Positions 26,324 through 33,978 of a stretch of DNA of 64,000 nucleotides are shown here, in pieces. Source of the stretch: CAYMKL01 sp964390805 (GTDB taxonomy: Bacteria; Chloroflexota; Anaerolineae; VGOG01); assembly GCA_964390805.1 (NCBI GenBank), contig CAYMKL010000020.1, positions 8,021 through 72,020 of the forward strand, written 5' to 3'. The notes under the pieces are model-generated. The model was given only the letters and a program-made list of their open reading frames with translations, had not been told where the DNA came from and ran no database searches. The first letter of the stretch is position 1; every line of letters begins with the position of its first letter. The translations under genes were made by a program, and so were the position numbers.

Positions 26324-27643
26324 TTAGTGATTCTTGAGTATGAGAGGTAGGTAGATTGTTGTTGTAGTGCTTGTGGGGATTACTATCGGAACTCTCACGA
26401 AGCTTTGGTAGAGGGACTCGGACCAACCCAGTCCTGTTCCATAGACATCAATATGGGCTGGCTCGGAGAGCTGAGCGAGATTCAGCGTGGCCGAAAAGTT
26501 CGCCGTCGGTGATGTTTCAGAAAGGTAAAGCGGGAGCACAACGTCCTCGATTGCCACGCCAGTTGTACCCGTGATGTCGGATATCTCTGCACTGGTGAAG
26601 TAGTAGCCATGGCTAATCCACCTCAAGGTGAATTCCTGTTGTGATACCTCGTCCGAGGCCTCGTCCGAGGGCCAACAGCGCGGAGTAATCCCGAATACGC
26701 TTGGCTGGGCCGGAACGGTCAGGTCTTCAATGAGCCAGACACCTTCTCCCCAGAAGGCGATGGTTGCGTCGGTGAAACTCCTCTGGAGATCAAGTTGGGG
26801 GACATCAGACCAGATAGCACTACCGGTATCGTGCAACAGTATACTCACCGTGGTCGGGTGCTGCCAATACCTTGCGTTGCTGAGATCAAAGTGGAAATGA
26901 TACGGGTTTATCCCGTGCGTAGGATCCGAGACCTCGGGACAACAGTGGCTCAAGTCGTTGGAGTTGCTGGTGTACTCGATTTGAACAACTCGCTGTTGGT
27001 GAGGCGCGAGATCTATTTGCCAGTAGGCCACCATGTCAAAACTCTCTTCCGCCAGGAAGGGGGAGAGGTCACGAATGTCTATGGTGTCCGTAATCAAGGG
27101 ATGAACTTGCCAATTGATTAGGCGACCTTCGTAGTAGAGATTCCCATCTTGGATTTCGTAGAGCGTGTGGTCCATGGTCACCTCGAACTGGATGGGGATA
27201 CTGTCAACGCTTATGCTGATGTCCCTGAGCTGATTGTGATCACCGTAGAGGGCATGGGCTGAGAATGGAAAGCCGAGGGTGTAGTTGGTCACGCTGTGTG
27301 CACCGCTATTCTCCAGGGTGATAGTCACGGTGGAATCAATGATGAAGTTTCGCACCATACAACTGAAGAAGTTAGAATATGCCTCCAGTGTCACGTTTTG
27401 CAGACGTACATGGCCTGGCTGGCCGTCCACAGGGAGAATCACGCCTTCCCAATGCCTGTGGATTGAGGTATCACCCGCGTTCTCTACTCTCTCGTGCGGT
27501 GTGCTGGCCTGGGGTTCTTCGCTACCAAAGCTGTCCCAGGTGATGATGGATTGATGCTTTCCCCTGGCCTCACTCATACTCACTATCGCCAGCAGTACCA
27601 GTGGGAGTAAGACTGCTATCTCCAGAACCCGTTTCGTCTTCAT
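26324..27643 (-). CDS. Secreted hypothetical protein (439 aa)
   Basis: The N-terminal MKTKRVLEIAVLLPLVLLAI is a signal peptide (cleavage plausible after SEARG). The mature part is rich in Thr, Ser, Asp and aromatic residues with alternating beta-strand patterns (TVTITLENSGAHSVTNYTL, then FPFSAHALYGDHNQL) and ends in a hydrophobic threonine-rich stretch (TTTTIYLPLILKNH). That ending is a recurrent C-terminus of secreted Chloroflexi proteins. I cannot assign a family; an extracellular adhesion- or carbohydrate-related beta protein is possible. A promoter at 28028-28056 points toward it, leaving a leader of about 370 nt in which I see no convincing gene. Confidence 0.7.
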   Translation of the reverse strand: MKTKRVLEIAVLLPLVLLAIVSMSEARGKHQSIITWDSFGSEEPQASTPHERVENAGDTSIHRHWEGVILPVDGQPGHVRLQNVTLEAYSNFFSCMVRNFIIDSTVTITLENSGAHSVTNYTLGFPFSAHALYGDHNQLRDISISVDSIPIQFEVTMDHTLYEIQDGNLYYEGRLINWQVHPLITDTIDIRDLSPFLAEESFDMVAYWQIDLAPHQQRVVQIEYTSNSNDLSHCCPEVSDPTHGINPYHFHFDLSNARYWQHPTTVSILLHDTGSAIWSDVPQLDLQRSFTDATIAFWGEGVWLIEDLTVPAQPSVFGITPRCWPSDEASDEVSQQEFTLRWISHGYYFTSAEISDITGTTGVAIEDVVLPLYLSETSPTANFSATLNLAQLSEPAHIDVYGTGLGWSESLYQSFVRVPIVIPTSTTTTIYLPLILKNH

Positions 27644-27992
27644 CTTCGTTGTTGCCTTGCTTGTTCATAAAACGCTTGGTCTATGGATAGGAATGGGTTT
27701 GGGTGTGGCATGATCTCTCCTTCCTAACTCCGATTGTGTTTCATCTGTCGTTTGTGCCTTCCGGGGGGGTACTGGGGGACGCTATCAACCACGCAGCGTG
27801 GTCTGCCACGAGCCGCAATAGCCCACGAAGGGTTCTCGTTCCTGACCAGGCCAGCAGACAGCCACGACGCTTCGAACCTCAGAGTGGGCTTCCAGTTCAG
27901 TCTCGACTTGCGGCCAGTGTTGCTGCCAATGGTTCTCCCTCCCACTCACATCCCGCTGAACATCTCCCACAACTGGGTACTCCTCCCCTCCT

Positions 27993-28056
27993 TTATCAAC
28001 GGTTGTGTTTAAGACACAACTGTTGATAACATAGCACAAAGCTCTCACGTTGTCAA
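27993..28056 (-). promoter_or_regulatory. Promoter with adjoining 37-bp palindrome
   Basis: On the minus strand TTGACA (28051-28056), 17 nt, TATGTT (28028-28033). Overlapping the -10 and the start site is an inverted repeat with 16-bp arms, 27993-28008 and 28014-28029, 15 of 16 positions paired (TTATCAACgGTTGTGT). It is a probable operator for the secreted-protein gene. Confidence 0.65.
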
Positions 28057-28101
28057 GAAGAGGGGGAGGTAGTGGAGCAGGTCATGGGGTATGAGGGCAT
28101 G

Positions 28102-28971
28102 TCATTCCTTTGGCGGGGCACTCACCAACCCATGCTCTATAGCGTAACGCACCACCTGACTGCGCCTAACCAGGCCGATTTTGGCGTTGATGCGCCTGAT
28201 ATGGGTGCGGACAGTGGTGCGAGTGATGCAGAGGGCTTCAGCGATCTGTGGGTTGCTCAGCCCCTGACCAATCAGGGCCAGGACTTCCAGCTCGCGCTCG
28301 GTCAGTGTGGGCAGGTCCTGAGACATTGCCAGTGGTTCCCGGGCTGCGAGGGCCTTGTCCGCCACTATGCGGGCCACTCGGCTGCTGAGCCAGAACCGGC
28401 CCCCGGCTACCGTCCGGATGCCGAAGAGCAGATCAGTGTGAGACTCCTCCTTGAGGGCATACCCCGCCGCTCCAGCCTCCAGCAGGCCGAAGATGAACTC
28501 CCCGTCATTGCGGGCGGTCAAGATAAGGATTGACACCTGTGGATAGCGCCTTATCAGATGTCGCGTGGTGCTGACGGCATCCAGCTCCGGCAGGTTGACA
28601 TCCAGGATCAAGAGGTCTGGGGCCAACCTGGCGATGGCCGATTCCAGCTCTTCGCCATGAGCCACCTCTCCGACCACTTCCAGGTCGGGCTCCCTGCTCA
28701 ACAGAGTGTGGATGCCGATACGAGTTAGGGGCTGAGCATCGGCGATCAGAATCCTGGTCCGCCCTCTGCTCGCCTTTCGGTCGTCGGTAAGCGGCAGGCT
28801 GTGAGCGGGTGGGGCGGAGTCACTGGAGTTTATGGGCAGAAGGTGATGACTGATCGCGAGGAGCAGTGAGGAGCGTGGGGACAGCCCAACCTCCCCAGCC
28901 GCTGGCGGGGGAGGCAGCCCCGTGGGGCAGAAAGGATGCGATTGATTGAGAGAGTTCGATCCCCACCACAT
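28102..28971 (-). CDS. LuxR-type response regulator (289 aa as written)
   Basis: The receiver domain starts around residue 70 (RILIADAQPLTRIGIHTLL) with the phospho-acceptor aspartate in LLILDVNLPELD and the conserved Lys in GYALKEES. The C-terminal GerE domain reads LTERELEVLALIGQGLSNPQ and IAEALCITRTTVRTHIRRI. The first 60-70 residues are proline-rich and not part of the fold. They include text from a palindromic repeat (LPPPPAAGEVG), so the true start may be internal or the gene has gained an N-terminal extension. No partner kinase is adjacent; only a kinase remnant lies at 24.9 kb. Confidence 0.85.
   Translation of the reverse strand: MWWGSNSLNQSHPFCPTGLPPPPAAGEVGLSPRSSLLLAISHHLLPINSSDSAPPAHSLPLTDDRKASRGRTRILIADAQPLTRIGIHTLLSREPDLEVVGEVAHGEELESAIARLAPDLLILDVNLPELDAVSTTRHLIRRYPQVSILILTARNDGEFIFGLLEAGAAGYALKEESHTDLLFGIRTVAGGRFWLSSRVARIVADKALAAREPLAMSQDLPTLTERELEVLALIGQGLSNPQIAEALCITRTTVRTHIRRINAKIGLVRRSQVVRYAIEHGLVSAPPKE
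28886..28930. repeat. Palindromic repeat read into the response-regulator N-terminus
   Basis: CCTCCCC and GGGGGAGG arms around AGCCGCTGGC, of the same general type as the copies at 6.1, 10.7 and 63.95 kb. Confidence 0.5.
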
Positions 28972-29158
28972 TGGCTTTGGCTCTGGATGGTCACGTTGCT
29001 GCTAGCGGATAGAGAGGCGCGTTTCGAGGAGGGGGACTGGGTGTACTTTCCCGCGGCCTGCAAGTCAGGGTTGAAGGCAATTCCAGAGAGCAGGAATTGG
29101 TTAAGCTTTTCGCGACAAGACGGTGTGGCCTGTGTAGACCTACACCAGCGTGGGGCTC

Positions 29159-29187
29159 AGTATAGAACAAATGTTCTGATTTGTCAA
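29159..29187 (-). promoter_or_regulatory. Promoter with LexA-like dyad
   Basis: On the minus strand TTGACA (29182-29187), 17 nt, TATACT (29159-29164). The dyad AGAACAAATGTTCT (29164-29177) fills the spacer next to the -10; GAAC-N4-GTTC is the core of Gram-positive SOS boxes. It would drive the response-regulator gene. Confidence 0.7.
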
Positions 29188-29490
29188 TAAACTCCATCGC
29201 AAACGAGGGGCGAGTCTGACGGGTACAGGATGTAGTGGGTACGGTTAGCTATCACAACGGCATGTGGTATCAGGTCGCCGAATAAATCCATGCCTACGGG
29301 CGTTGGAACGATCTGATTTCCGAACCAGTCTGATTGGTATCCATCGGCCGAGAAATCGGTGCCGATACCCTGGGAGACGGTCATGGTCAAGAGGGAGTGA
29401 CACGATTACGCTGGGAAGTGTTGTCAACGAGGCAAAAGTGTACCAAAAACGGCGAAGAGTATGGAGCGAGTACCCCAAAGAGGGGGGGGA

Positions 29491-29657
29491 GTACTCCAGG
29501 GGTACAAAAAACGTACTCCTGGAGTACAAGAAACGTACTCCTGGAGTACAAAAGGCGTACTCCCTGGAGTACTCTAAAGGGAGTAGGGAGCGTACTCCAG
29601 GGGTACAAGGAACGTACTCCAAAGGGAGTAGGAAAAATCCCCCAGGGGGAGTACTCC
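29491..29657. repeat. 22-bp iteron array (candidate replication origin/operator)
   Basis: Copies of the palindrome GTACTCCWGGRGTAC begin at 29491, 29513, 29535 and 29557, exactly 22 bp apart, then at 29592 and 29614 (again 22 bp), with degenerate half-copies around 29464, 29569 and 29650. The regular helical-turn spacing and the position directly before the DUF5659 and primase genes fit Rep iterons or a multi-site operator. They are not CRISPR repeats: the intervals are 5-8 nt. The surrounding 28972-29768 has no other supported gene. Confidence 0.85.
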
Positions 29658-29768
29658 TTTTCGGGGAAATATCCCCCCTATAGACGACGCGGTTTCGCCG
29701 AGAATTTGGTATAATGGACAGTGCGAGTCATCAACGCCAAAAACAGACAGATTTGAAAGGAGCCAACG

Positions 29769-30011
29769 ATGAACAGAAATGACAGCAGATGCTGGGAGAG
29801 CAGCGACCTCTACCTGGTGGCCGCGCTGCGCTGCCGGGGCCACGAGCTTCTCGATATCCGCAAGGGGGAGCGTCGGGCCACCTTCGTCATGAAGGATTCC
29901 CCCGGTCTGCAGGAGGACGTCAGAGCCTACTTCACCCGCAAGCTACACCTGGAAGCCCTGGCCTACGCCGCGTCCATCAAGGATACCAAAGCCGCCATCT
30001 TCAACACGTAG
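29769..30011 (+). CDS. DUF5659-like small protein (80 aa)
   Basis: SSDLYLVAALRCRGHELLDI and RRATFVMKDSPGLQEDVRAY match the short DUF5659 pattern of proteins encoded next to replication genes in mobile elements. GAAAGGAG precedes the ATG. An extended -10 TGGTATAAT ends at 29715, with no good -35, which fits activation or repression through the adjacent iterons. The primase gene starts about 40 nt downstream, so the two are probably co-transcribed. Confidence 0.7.
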   Translation: MNRNDSRCWESSDLYLVAALRCRGHELLDIRKGERRATFVMKDSPGLQEDVRAYFTRKLHLEALAYAASIKDTKAAIFNT

Positions 30012-30053
30012 AGACAGCCACCGTTACACCTATCACACAGGAGCTACAGCCAG

Positions 30054-32642
30054 ATGAGACACGAAAACCTCAAGGAGCAGGTGCGGGACGCCAATCCCGT
30101 CGAAGATATCATTGTCGAAACCGTGCCGCTGCCCCCACAGAGAAGTCCCCAGGGCTACAAAGTCCACTGCCCCTTTCACCACGACGACCAACCCAGCCTT
30201 CACGTCTATCCCCAAAGCGAGAGTTGGTGGTGCTACGGCTGCAACCGCGGCGGCGACGTCTTCGACTGGATCCAACTCAGGGATGAGGTGGGCTTCGGCG
30301 AAGCGCTGAGCAAGCTGGCGGATCGGGTTGGCATTCGGCGTCCACAACATGCCGCAGAGCCGCCTGCCCAGGCGCTGAGGCGTAGGGCCGTCGAAGACGC
30401 GCTGGCCGTGGCGGTGGCCTTCTATCACGACGCCCTGATGAACACTCCACAGGCCAGGCAGAGCCAACAGGCTCGCGGGTTCACGGAGGAGACCCTGGTA
30501 GCGTTTCGGGTGGGATACGCCAACGCGGACGGTCTGGGGCAGCACCTGCGCCGCCTGGGAGTAGATGCAGCCCTGGCCCAGGAGGCCGGTCTCCTGTGGG
30601 AGGATGGACGAGACGTCTTCACCCAGCGGATCATCTACCCCGTGATCTCGCGGGGTCGGGTCATCTACCTCACCGGTCGGGCCACCACGAGGGAGCAGGT
30701 GGGGGGCGGGAAGAAGTACTATCATCTGCGGAGCCCTCGCCCCCTGTTCCATCCCGACGCGCTGCGAGGAGATGGACCTCTCTTCAGCGTCGAGGGACCA
30801 ACGGACGTGCTGACTCTCCACCAGTGGGGACTGCGAGCCGTGGGCCTGATGGGGCTGGGGAAGCTATCGGATCGGTACCTGGCTGCCGTCCGAAGGGCCG
30901 AGGCGGTCTACCTGGCTCTGGATGGCGACCGAGCCGGTCAGCGGCGGGCGGAGGAGCTGGCCCGCGAAATCGGACCGCTGACTCACGTCCTGGAGTGGCC
31001 TGAAGGGATCAAGGACGCCAATGAGTTCTTGATGGCTGGCCGCACGAAACTGGACTTCCAGGAGTTGCTGGCCGCCGCGCCCACTCTTCTGGACGTGAAG
31101 ATCGCCGAAACAGCGGAGGAGGAGGGGGCCAAGCAGGAGGAGCACTTGCAGAGGCTCTTCACCCTGCTGACCAAGCTATCTCCCTTCGCTCTGGCGCGGT
31201 ACCAGTCCCTGGTCGGTAGTGAGCTGGGGATCAAAGCGCGGGAGTTCAACCGACTGCTGAGGGCGGCGCAAGCGGCCCAGGAGGTTCAGGGTGGGCCTCC
31301 CAAGATCATCGAAGGCCGCTACCAGGTCATCTCACCGGCTCTGGACTTCCTGGACGGCCTGGCCTGTGTGACCGTCCCCTTGCTGGTGCAGCAGAGCACC
31401 CGCTTCGAGCACAAGCCCTACCTGGTCACCAGCACTCGGGAGCTCCTGTCCATCGAGGAAGGGTCGGCCCTGGAGCTGGGCGGCCGGTCGGTGGTCATCA
31501 GAGAGTGGCCAGCGGCGTTGGGACGCTCCCCCCGCTGGGAATACCGCCACATCCGGGCCTTCCTCCAGGGCTACACGCCCCAGCCCCGAGGGGTCTTCGT
31601 CAAAGTGAGGGATCTCTACCACAAGTACCTGGATTTCCGCGCCCCCCACACGGCCGACGTCTTAGCCCTGTGGGCCATCGGCACCTACCTGTATCCACTC
31701 TTCGAGAGCTATCCCTACATCGCCTTGCTGGGTCCAAAAGGGAGCGGCAAGACCAAGACCATCAGCCTGACGGCCAAGCTGGCCTTCAACATGCGAGTGA
31801 CCAGCGACATCTCCCCCAGCGCCCTCTTCCGCGTGGTGGAGGCCACCCGCGCCACGTTGGGCATTGACGAGAGCGAGCGGCTGTCGAGGGGCCGCGACAC
31901 CCTGGTCATCAACCTGCGTCTGCTCCTGAACGCGGGCTACAAGCGGGGCTCACCGGCCATTCGCATCGAGGGGGAGGACTTCCGGGTGCGGGAGTTCGAG
32001 GTCTACGCCCCCAAGATCCTGGCCAGCATACGGGGCCTGGAGGACGTGCTGGAGAGCCGTTGCATCCTCATCACCATGCTGCGTACCACCACATCCAAGG
32101 GCAACCTGACCATCTCGGAGCAGGGGGAGGACTGGGCCGCAGTGCGTCACGAGTTGTACAGCCTGGCCCTGACCCATCATCAGCCTCTGAGGGACATCTA
32201 CGAGAAGGACGTGAGCCTGCGGTTCCTGACGAACCGTGATAATGAGCTGTGGCTGCCGTTGTTATCCCTGGCCAAGCTTTTGGAGGAGTGGGGGGTGGCG
32301 GGGCTGTTGGATCGGGTGAAGGCATACGCTCTGGCCAGCACTCGACGGTCGGAAGGGAGCACCCTGTCCGATTGGGAACAGGCCCTGCTGTTGGCGTTGC
32401 ATGAGCTCACTGGGGACGGCGAGCGGTGTGATCTCACCACAGGAGCCATCCGTGAGAAGATGGGTCAGTTTGTGGAAGAGGGGGAGCTGGAGGAGCTTCG
32501 AGCTCAGTGGATCGGCTACGCCCTGAAAAGGCTGGGCTTCACTGACAAGACGCGCCGATGGAAGGGGACCGTCTATCACATCGCTGGCCGGGACGTGTGG
32601 GAGCTCATGGATCGGTATGGGGTGGAGGTCCCGGTGGAATGA
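30054..32642 (+). CDS. CHC2-type primase with TOPRIM and P-loop helicase-like region (862 aa)
   Basis: Residues 39-63 form a DnaG-type zinc finger (CPFH...CYGC). The TOPRIM domain follows with VEGPTD (E247) and ALDGDRAG (D290, D292). A separate C-terminal half has a P-loop GPKGSGKT at 560-567 and an arginine/acidic region (LGIDESERLSRGRD). The order primase, TOPRIM, NTPase is that of primase-helicases of plasmids, phage satellites and integrative elements. It would initiate element replication, probably from the iterons at 29.5 kb or the repeat cluster just downstream. Confidence 0.9.
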   Translation: MRHENLKEQVRDANPVEDIIVETVPLPPQRSPQGYKVHCPFHHDDQPSLHVYPQSESWWCYGCNRGGDVFDWIQLRDEVGFGEALSKLADRVGIRRPQHAAEPPAQALRRRAVEDALAVAVAFYHDALMNTPQARQSQQARGFTEETLVAFRVGYANADGLGQHLRRLGVDAALAQEAGLLWEDGRDVFTQRIIYPVISRGRVIYLTGRATTREQVGGGKKYYHLRSPRPLFHPDALRGDGPLFSVEGPTDVLTLHQWGLRAVGLMGLGKLSDRYLAAVRRAEAVYLALDGDRAGQRRAEELAREIGPLTHVLEWPEGIKDANEFLMAGRTKLDFQELLAAAPTLLDVKIAETAEEEGAKQEEHLQRLFTLLTKLSPFALARYQSLVGSELGIKAREFNRLLRAAQAAQEVQGGPPKIIEGRYQVISPALDFLDGLACVTVPLLVQQSTRFEHKPYLVTSTRELLSIEEGSALELGGRSVVIREWPAALGRSPRWEYRHIRAFLQGYTPQPRGVFVKVRDLYHKYLDFRAPHTADVLALWAIGTYLYPLFESYPYIALLGPKGSGKTKTISLTAKLAFNMRVTSDISPSALFRVVEATRATLGIDESERLSRGRDTLVINLRLLLNAGYKRGSPAIRIEGEDFRVREFEVYAPKILASIRGLEDVLESRCILITMLRTTTSKGNLTISEQGEDWAAVRHELYSLALTHHQPLRDIYEKDVSLRFLTNRDNELWLPLLSLAKLLEEWGVAGLLDRVKAYALASTRRSEGSTLSDWEQALLLALHELTGDGERCDLTTGAIREKMGQFVEEGELEELRAQWIGYALKRLGFTDKTRRWKGTVYHIAGRDVWELMDRYGVEVPVE

Positions 32643-32683
32643 GTGGGTTCACGAAAGACATTGGACGAACGACCTCTCTGAAA

Positions 32684-32790
32684 AGCCTACATACCCTACA
32701 TACCCTACAAAGCCTACAGAGCTTACACAAGCCTGCATCGGATGTAGGGTATGTAGGGTTGTGTAGGGTTTGAAGGCTATGAAGGCTTTT
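32684..32790. repeat. CCTACA(T) repeat cluster, copy 2, forming a large palindrome
   Basis: Direct repeats (AGCCTACAT, ACCCTACAT, ACCCTACAA, AGCCTACAG) run rightward, then the complement (ATGTAGGGT, ATGTAGGGT, TGTGTAGGGT) runs back, ending AAGGCT. The two arms can pair into a cruciform. The same motif follows the XRE gene at 25734-25780. Candidate origin or termination region of the element. Confidence 0.7.
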
Positions 32791-32854
32791 GGGGAAGGTA
32801 CGATTTCATTTGCGTTTTGGCTAGACATAAGTGTTTGGACAACAGGAATCCTCG

Positions 32855-33067
32855 ATGGACATCAAAGTGGTGGTAGGTGAATCTAAACCGTGTTCCGACT
32901 TAGCCCGCAGGCTGGCGATGGTCTACGACCTTCTGTTACGTCGGGCTGGGGAAGCGGAGACAGAGAGCAGGATAGAGGAGCAGGAGAGCTTGGCGGCAGT
33001 TCCAGTCGAGGCAGGTGAAGAGCCGGACGTTAACAACCGAATAGCAGCGCCGCACGACCCGTCTTGA
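32855..33067 (+). CDS. Small hypothetical protein (70 aa)
   Basis: ATG at 32855 (or GTG at 32831) begins MDIKVVVGESKPCSDLARRL. The rest is acidic (EAETESRIEEQESLAAVPVE). No family recognised and no strong ribosome-binding site. It is kept because it fills the space between the primase and excisionase genes on the same strand and has balanced codon use. Confidence 0.4.
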   Translation: MDIKVVVGESKPCSDLARRLAMVYDLLLRRAGEAETESRIEEQESLAAVPVEAGEEPDVNNRIAAPHDPS

Positions 33068-33096
33068 TAAGTTGGCAAGGCAGACGAAAACGGAAT

Positions 33097-33125
33097 TTGA
33101 CAAAGTGAAGGTTTTGTGCTATGAT
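33097..33125 (+). promoter_or_regulatory. Promoter of the excisionase-like gene
   Basis: TTGACA (33097-33102), 17 nt, TATGAT (33120-33125) with an extended TGC before the -10. Confidence 0.7.
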
Positions 33126-33195
33126 ATAAGCGTTTATGAGGGATTATAGGCTCTCATGACATAACGATCGTAGTCGGAGGTTAGAGGCAGGAGCG

Positions 33196-33387
33196 ATGGG
33201 GAAAGTTGAGCCAGGGGAAGTCTACACATTGCAGGAGGCGGCGGAGTACTTAAAGGTTAGCTACAGCACCATGCTGAGATGGGTTAAGCAGAGCACTTTT
33301 CCGGCTTTCAAGATTGGCAGATTCTGGCGTATGTATGGACGGGACCTTCTCAGCCTCGACAAGCGTGGAGAATCGAAGGAAGAGTAA
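33196..33387 (+). CDS. Excisionase/MerR-type helix-turn-helix protein (63 aa)
   Basis: YTLQEAAEYLKVSYSTMLRW and FPAFKIGRFWRM are the HTH_17 signature of excisionase-like DNA-binding proteins. The ATG has GGAGG and GCAGGAG upstream, a good promoter at 33.1 kb and a terminator directly behind, so it is a single-gene transcript. Next to a large serine recombinase it is the natural candidate for the directionality factor of excision, although HTH_17 proteins also serve as plain regulators. Confidence 0.85.
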   Translation: MGKVEPGEVYTLQEAAEYLKVSYSTMLRWVKQSTFPAFKIGRFWRMYGRDLLSLDKRGESKEE

Positions 33388-33407
33388 GCACAGTAAGTAA
33401 ACAAAGC

Positions 33408-33442
33408 GGGCCGTGTCGGTGTCGTTAGCACCCACACGGCCC
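33408..33442 (+). terminator. Intrinsic terminator after the excisionase gene
   Basis: GGGCCGTG (33408-33415)/CACGGCCC (33435-33442) with inner GGTG (33418-33421)/CACC (33429-33432); tail CTGTCCCC is only moderately T-rich. Confidence 0.6.
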
Positions 33443-33516
33443 TGTCCCCACACGCTGGCATAGGCAGCGAGCAGGGCTGATGATATTCTATCACAGCCTA
33501 CCGTTTTAGTCAATGA

Positions 33517-33558
33517 GCGGCCTCCCTGCAGCGGGATCACAGGGGGGCCGCTTTTGTT
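33517..33558 (+). terminator. Terminator-like hairpin
   Basis: GCGGCC (33517-33522) pairs with GGCCGC (33546-33551), followed by TTTTGTT. No further gene lies between it and the recombinase. Confidence 0.55.
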
Positions 33559-33687
33559 CGTTGAGGGGAAGGGGGGTGATGCGTCTGAGCTTTGAGGCCA
33601 AGGTGCGACCTGAAAGTAGTCGAGTGCGAGAGCTTGGCAAGCCTACTTTGTCGATGGGCAGCAAGGCTGGCGAGGTTGCTCGCAAAA

Positions 33688-33729
33688 GCACGGGGCGACC
33701 GCCGTCGCTAGCGAACAGTCGCCCCGTGC
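33688..33729. repeat. 12-bp perfect inverted repeat upstream of the recombinase
   Basis: GCACGGGGCGAC (33688-33699) and its complement (33718-33729) enclose 18 nt. It lies within a 300-nt non-coding stretch that also holds two diverged direct repeats (GGGCAGCAAGGCTGG near 33657, GGGCAGCAGGGCTGG near 33800). It could be a regulatory RNA structure or recombinase-binding region. Confidence 0.5.
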
Positions 33730-33978
33730 GAGGGATACAAACGGCCACCCCGCCACAGGTAACTTGGAGGGCGCAAGCGAGCGAACGACCCTCAAAGGTG
33801 GGCAGCAGGGCTGGGGACATGCGGGGGAAAACGCGAGACTGTTACTAACGGAGAAAATGATCGGGGCTGGACAGTAGGCGTCACCTGTGGAAAGAGGTGT
33901 TTCTGGCTAGGTCAGTCGTCGAATTGTCAGCCCCACCGCTTTAGCGCGAGAAAGATAACATTGAGGGAGGAATTCACA

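Noticed and set aside
27785..28048. 87-codon minus-strand frame in the leader of the secreted protein
   Set aside because: Its start lies upstream of the predicted transcription start; a shorter version after AAAGGAGG is possible but has no recognisable features.
29184..29390. 68-codon minus-strand frame (MTVSQGIGTDFSADGYQ...)
   Set aside because: It runs into the -35 box of the promoter at 29159-29187 and lacks a clear ribosome-binding site; left as unsupported.
29464..29657. Possible CRISPR array
   Set aside because: The repeats are short palindromes spaced by only 5-8 nt with no spacer-length unique sequence, and no cas gene is present.
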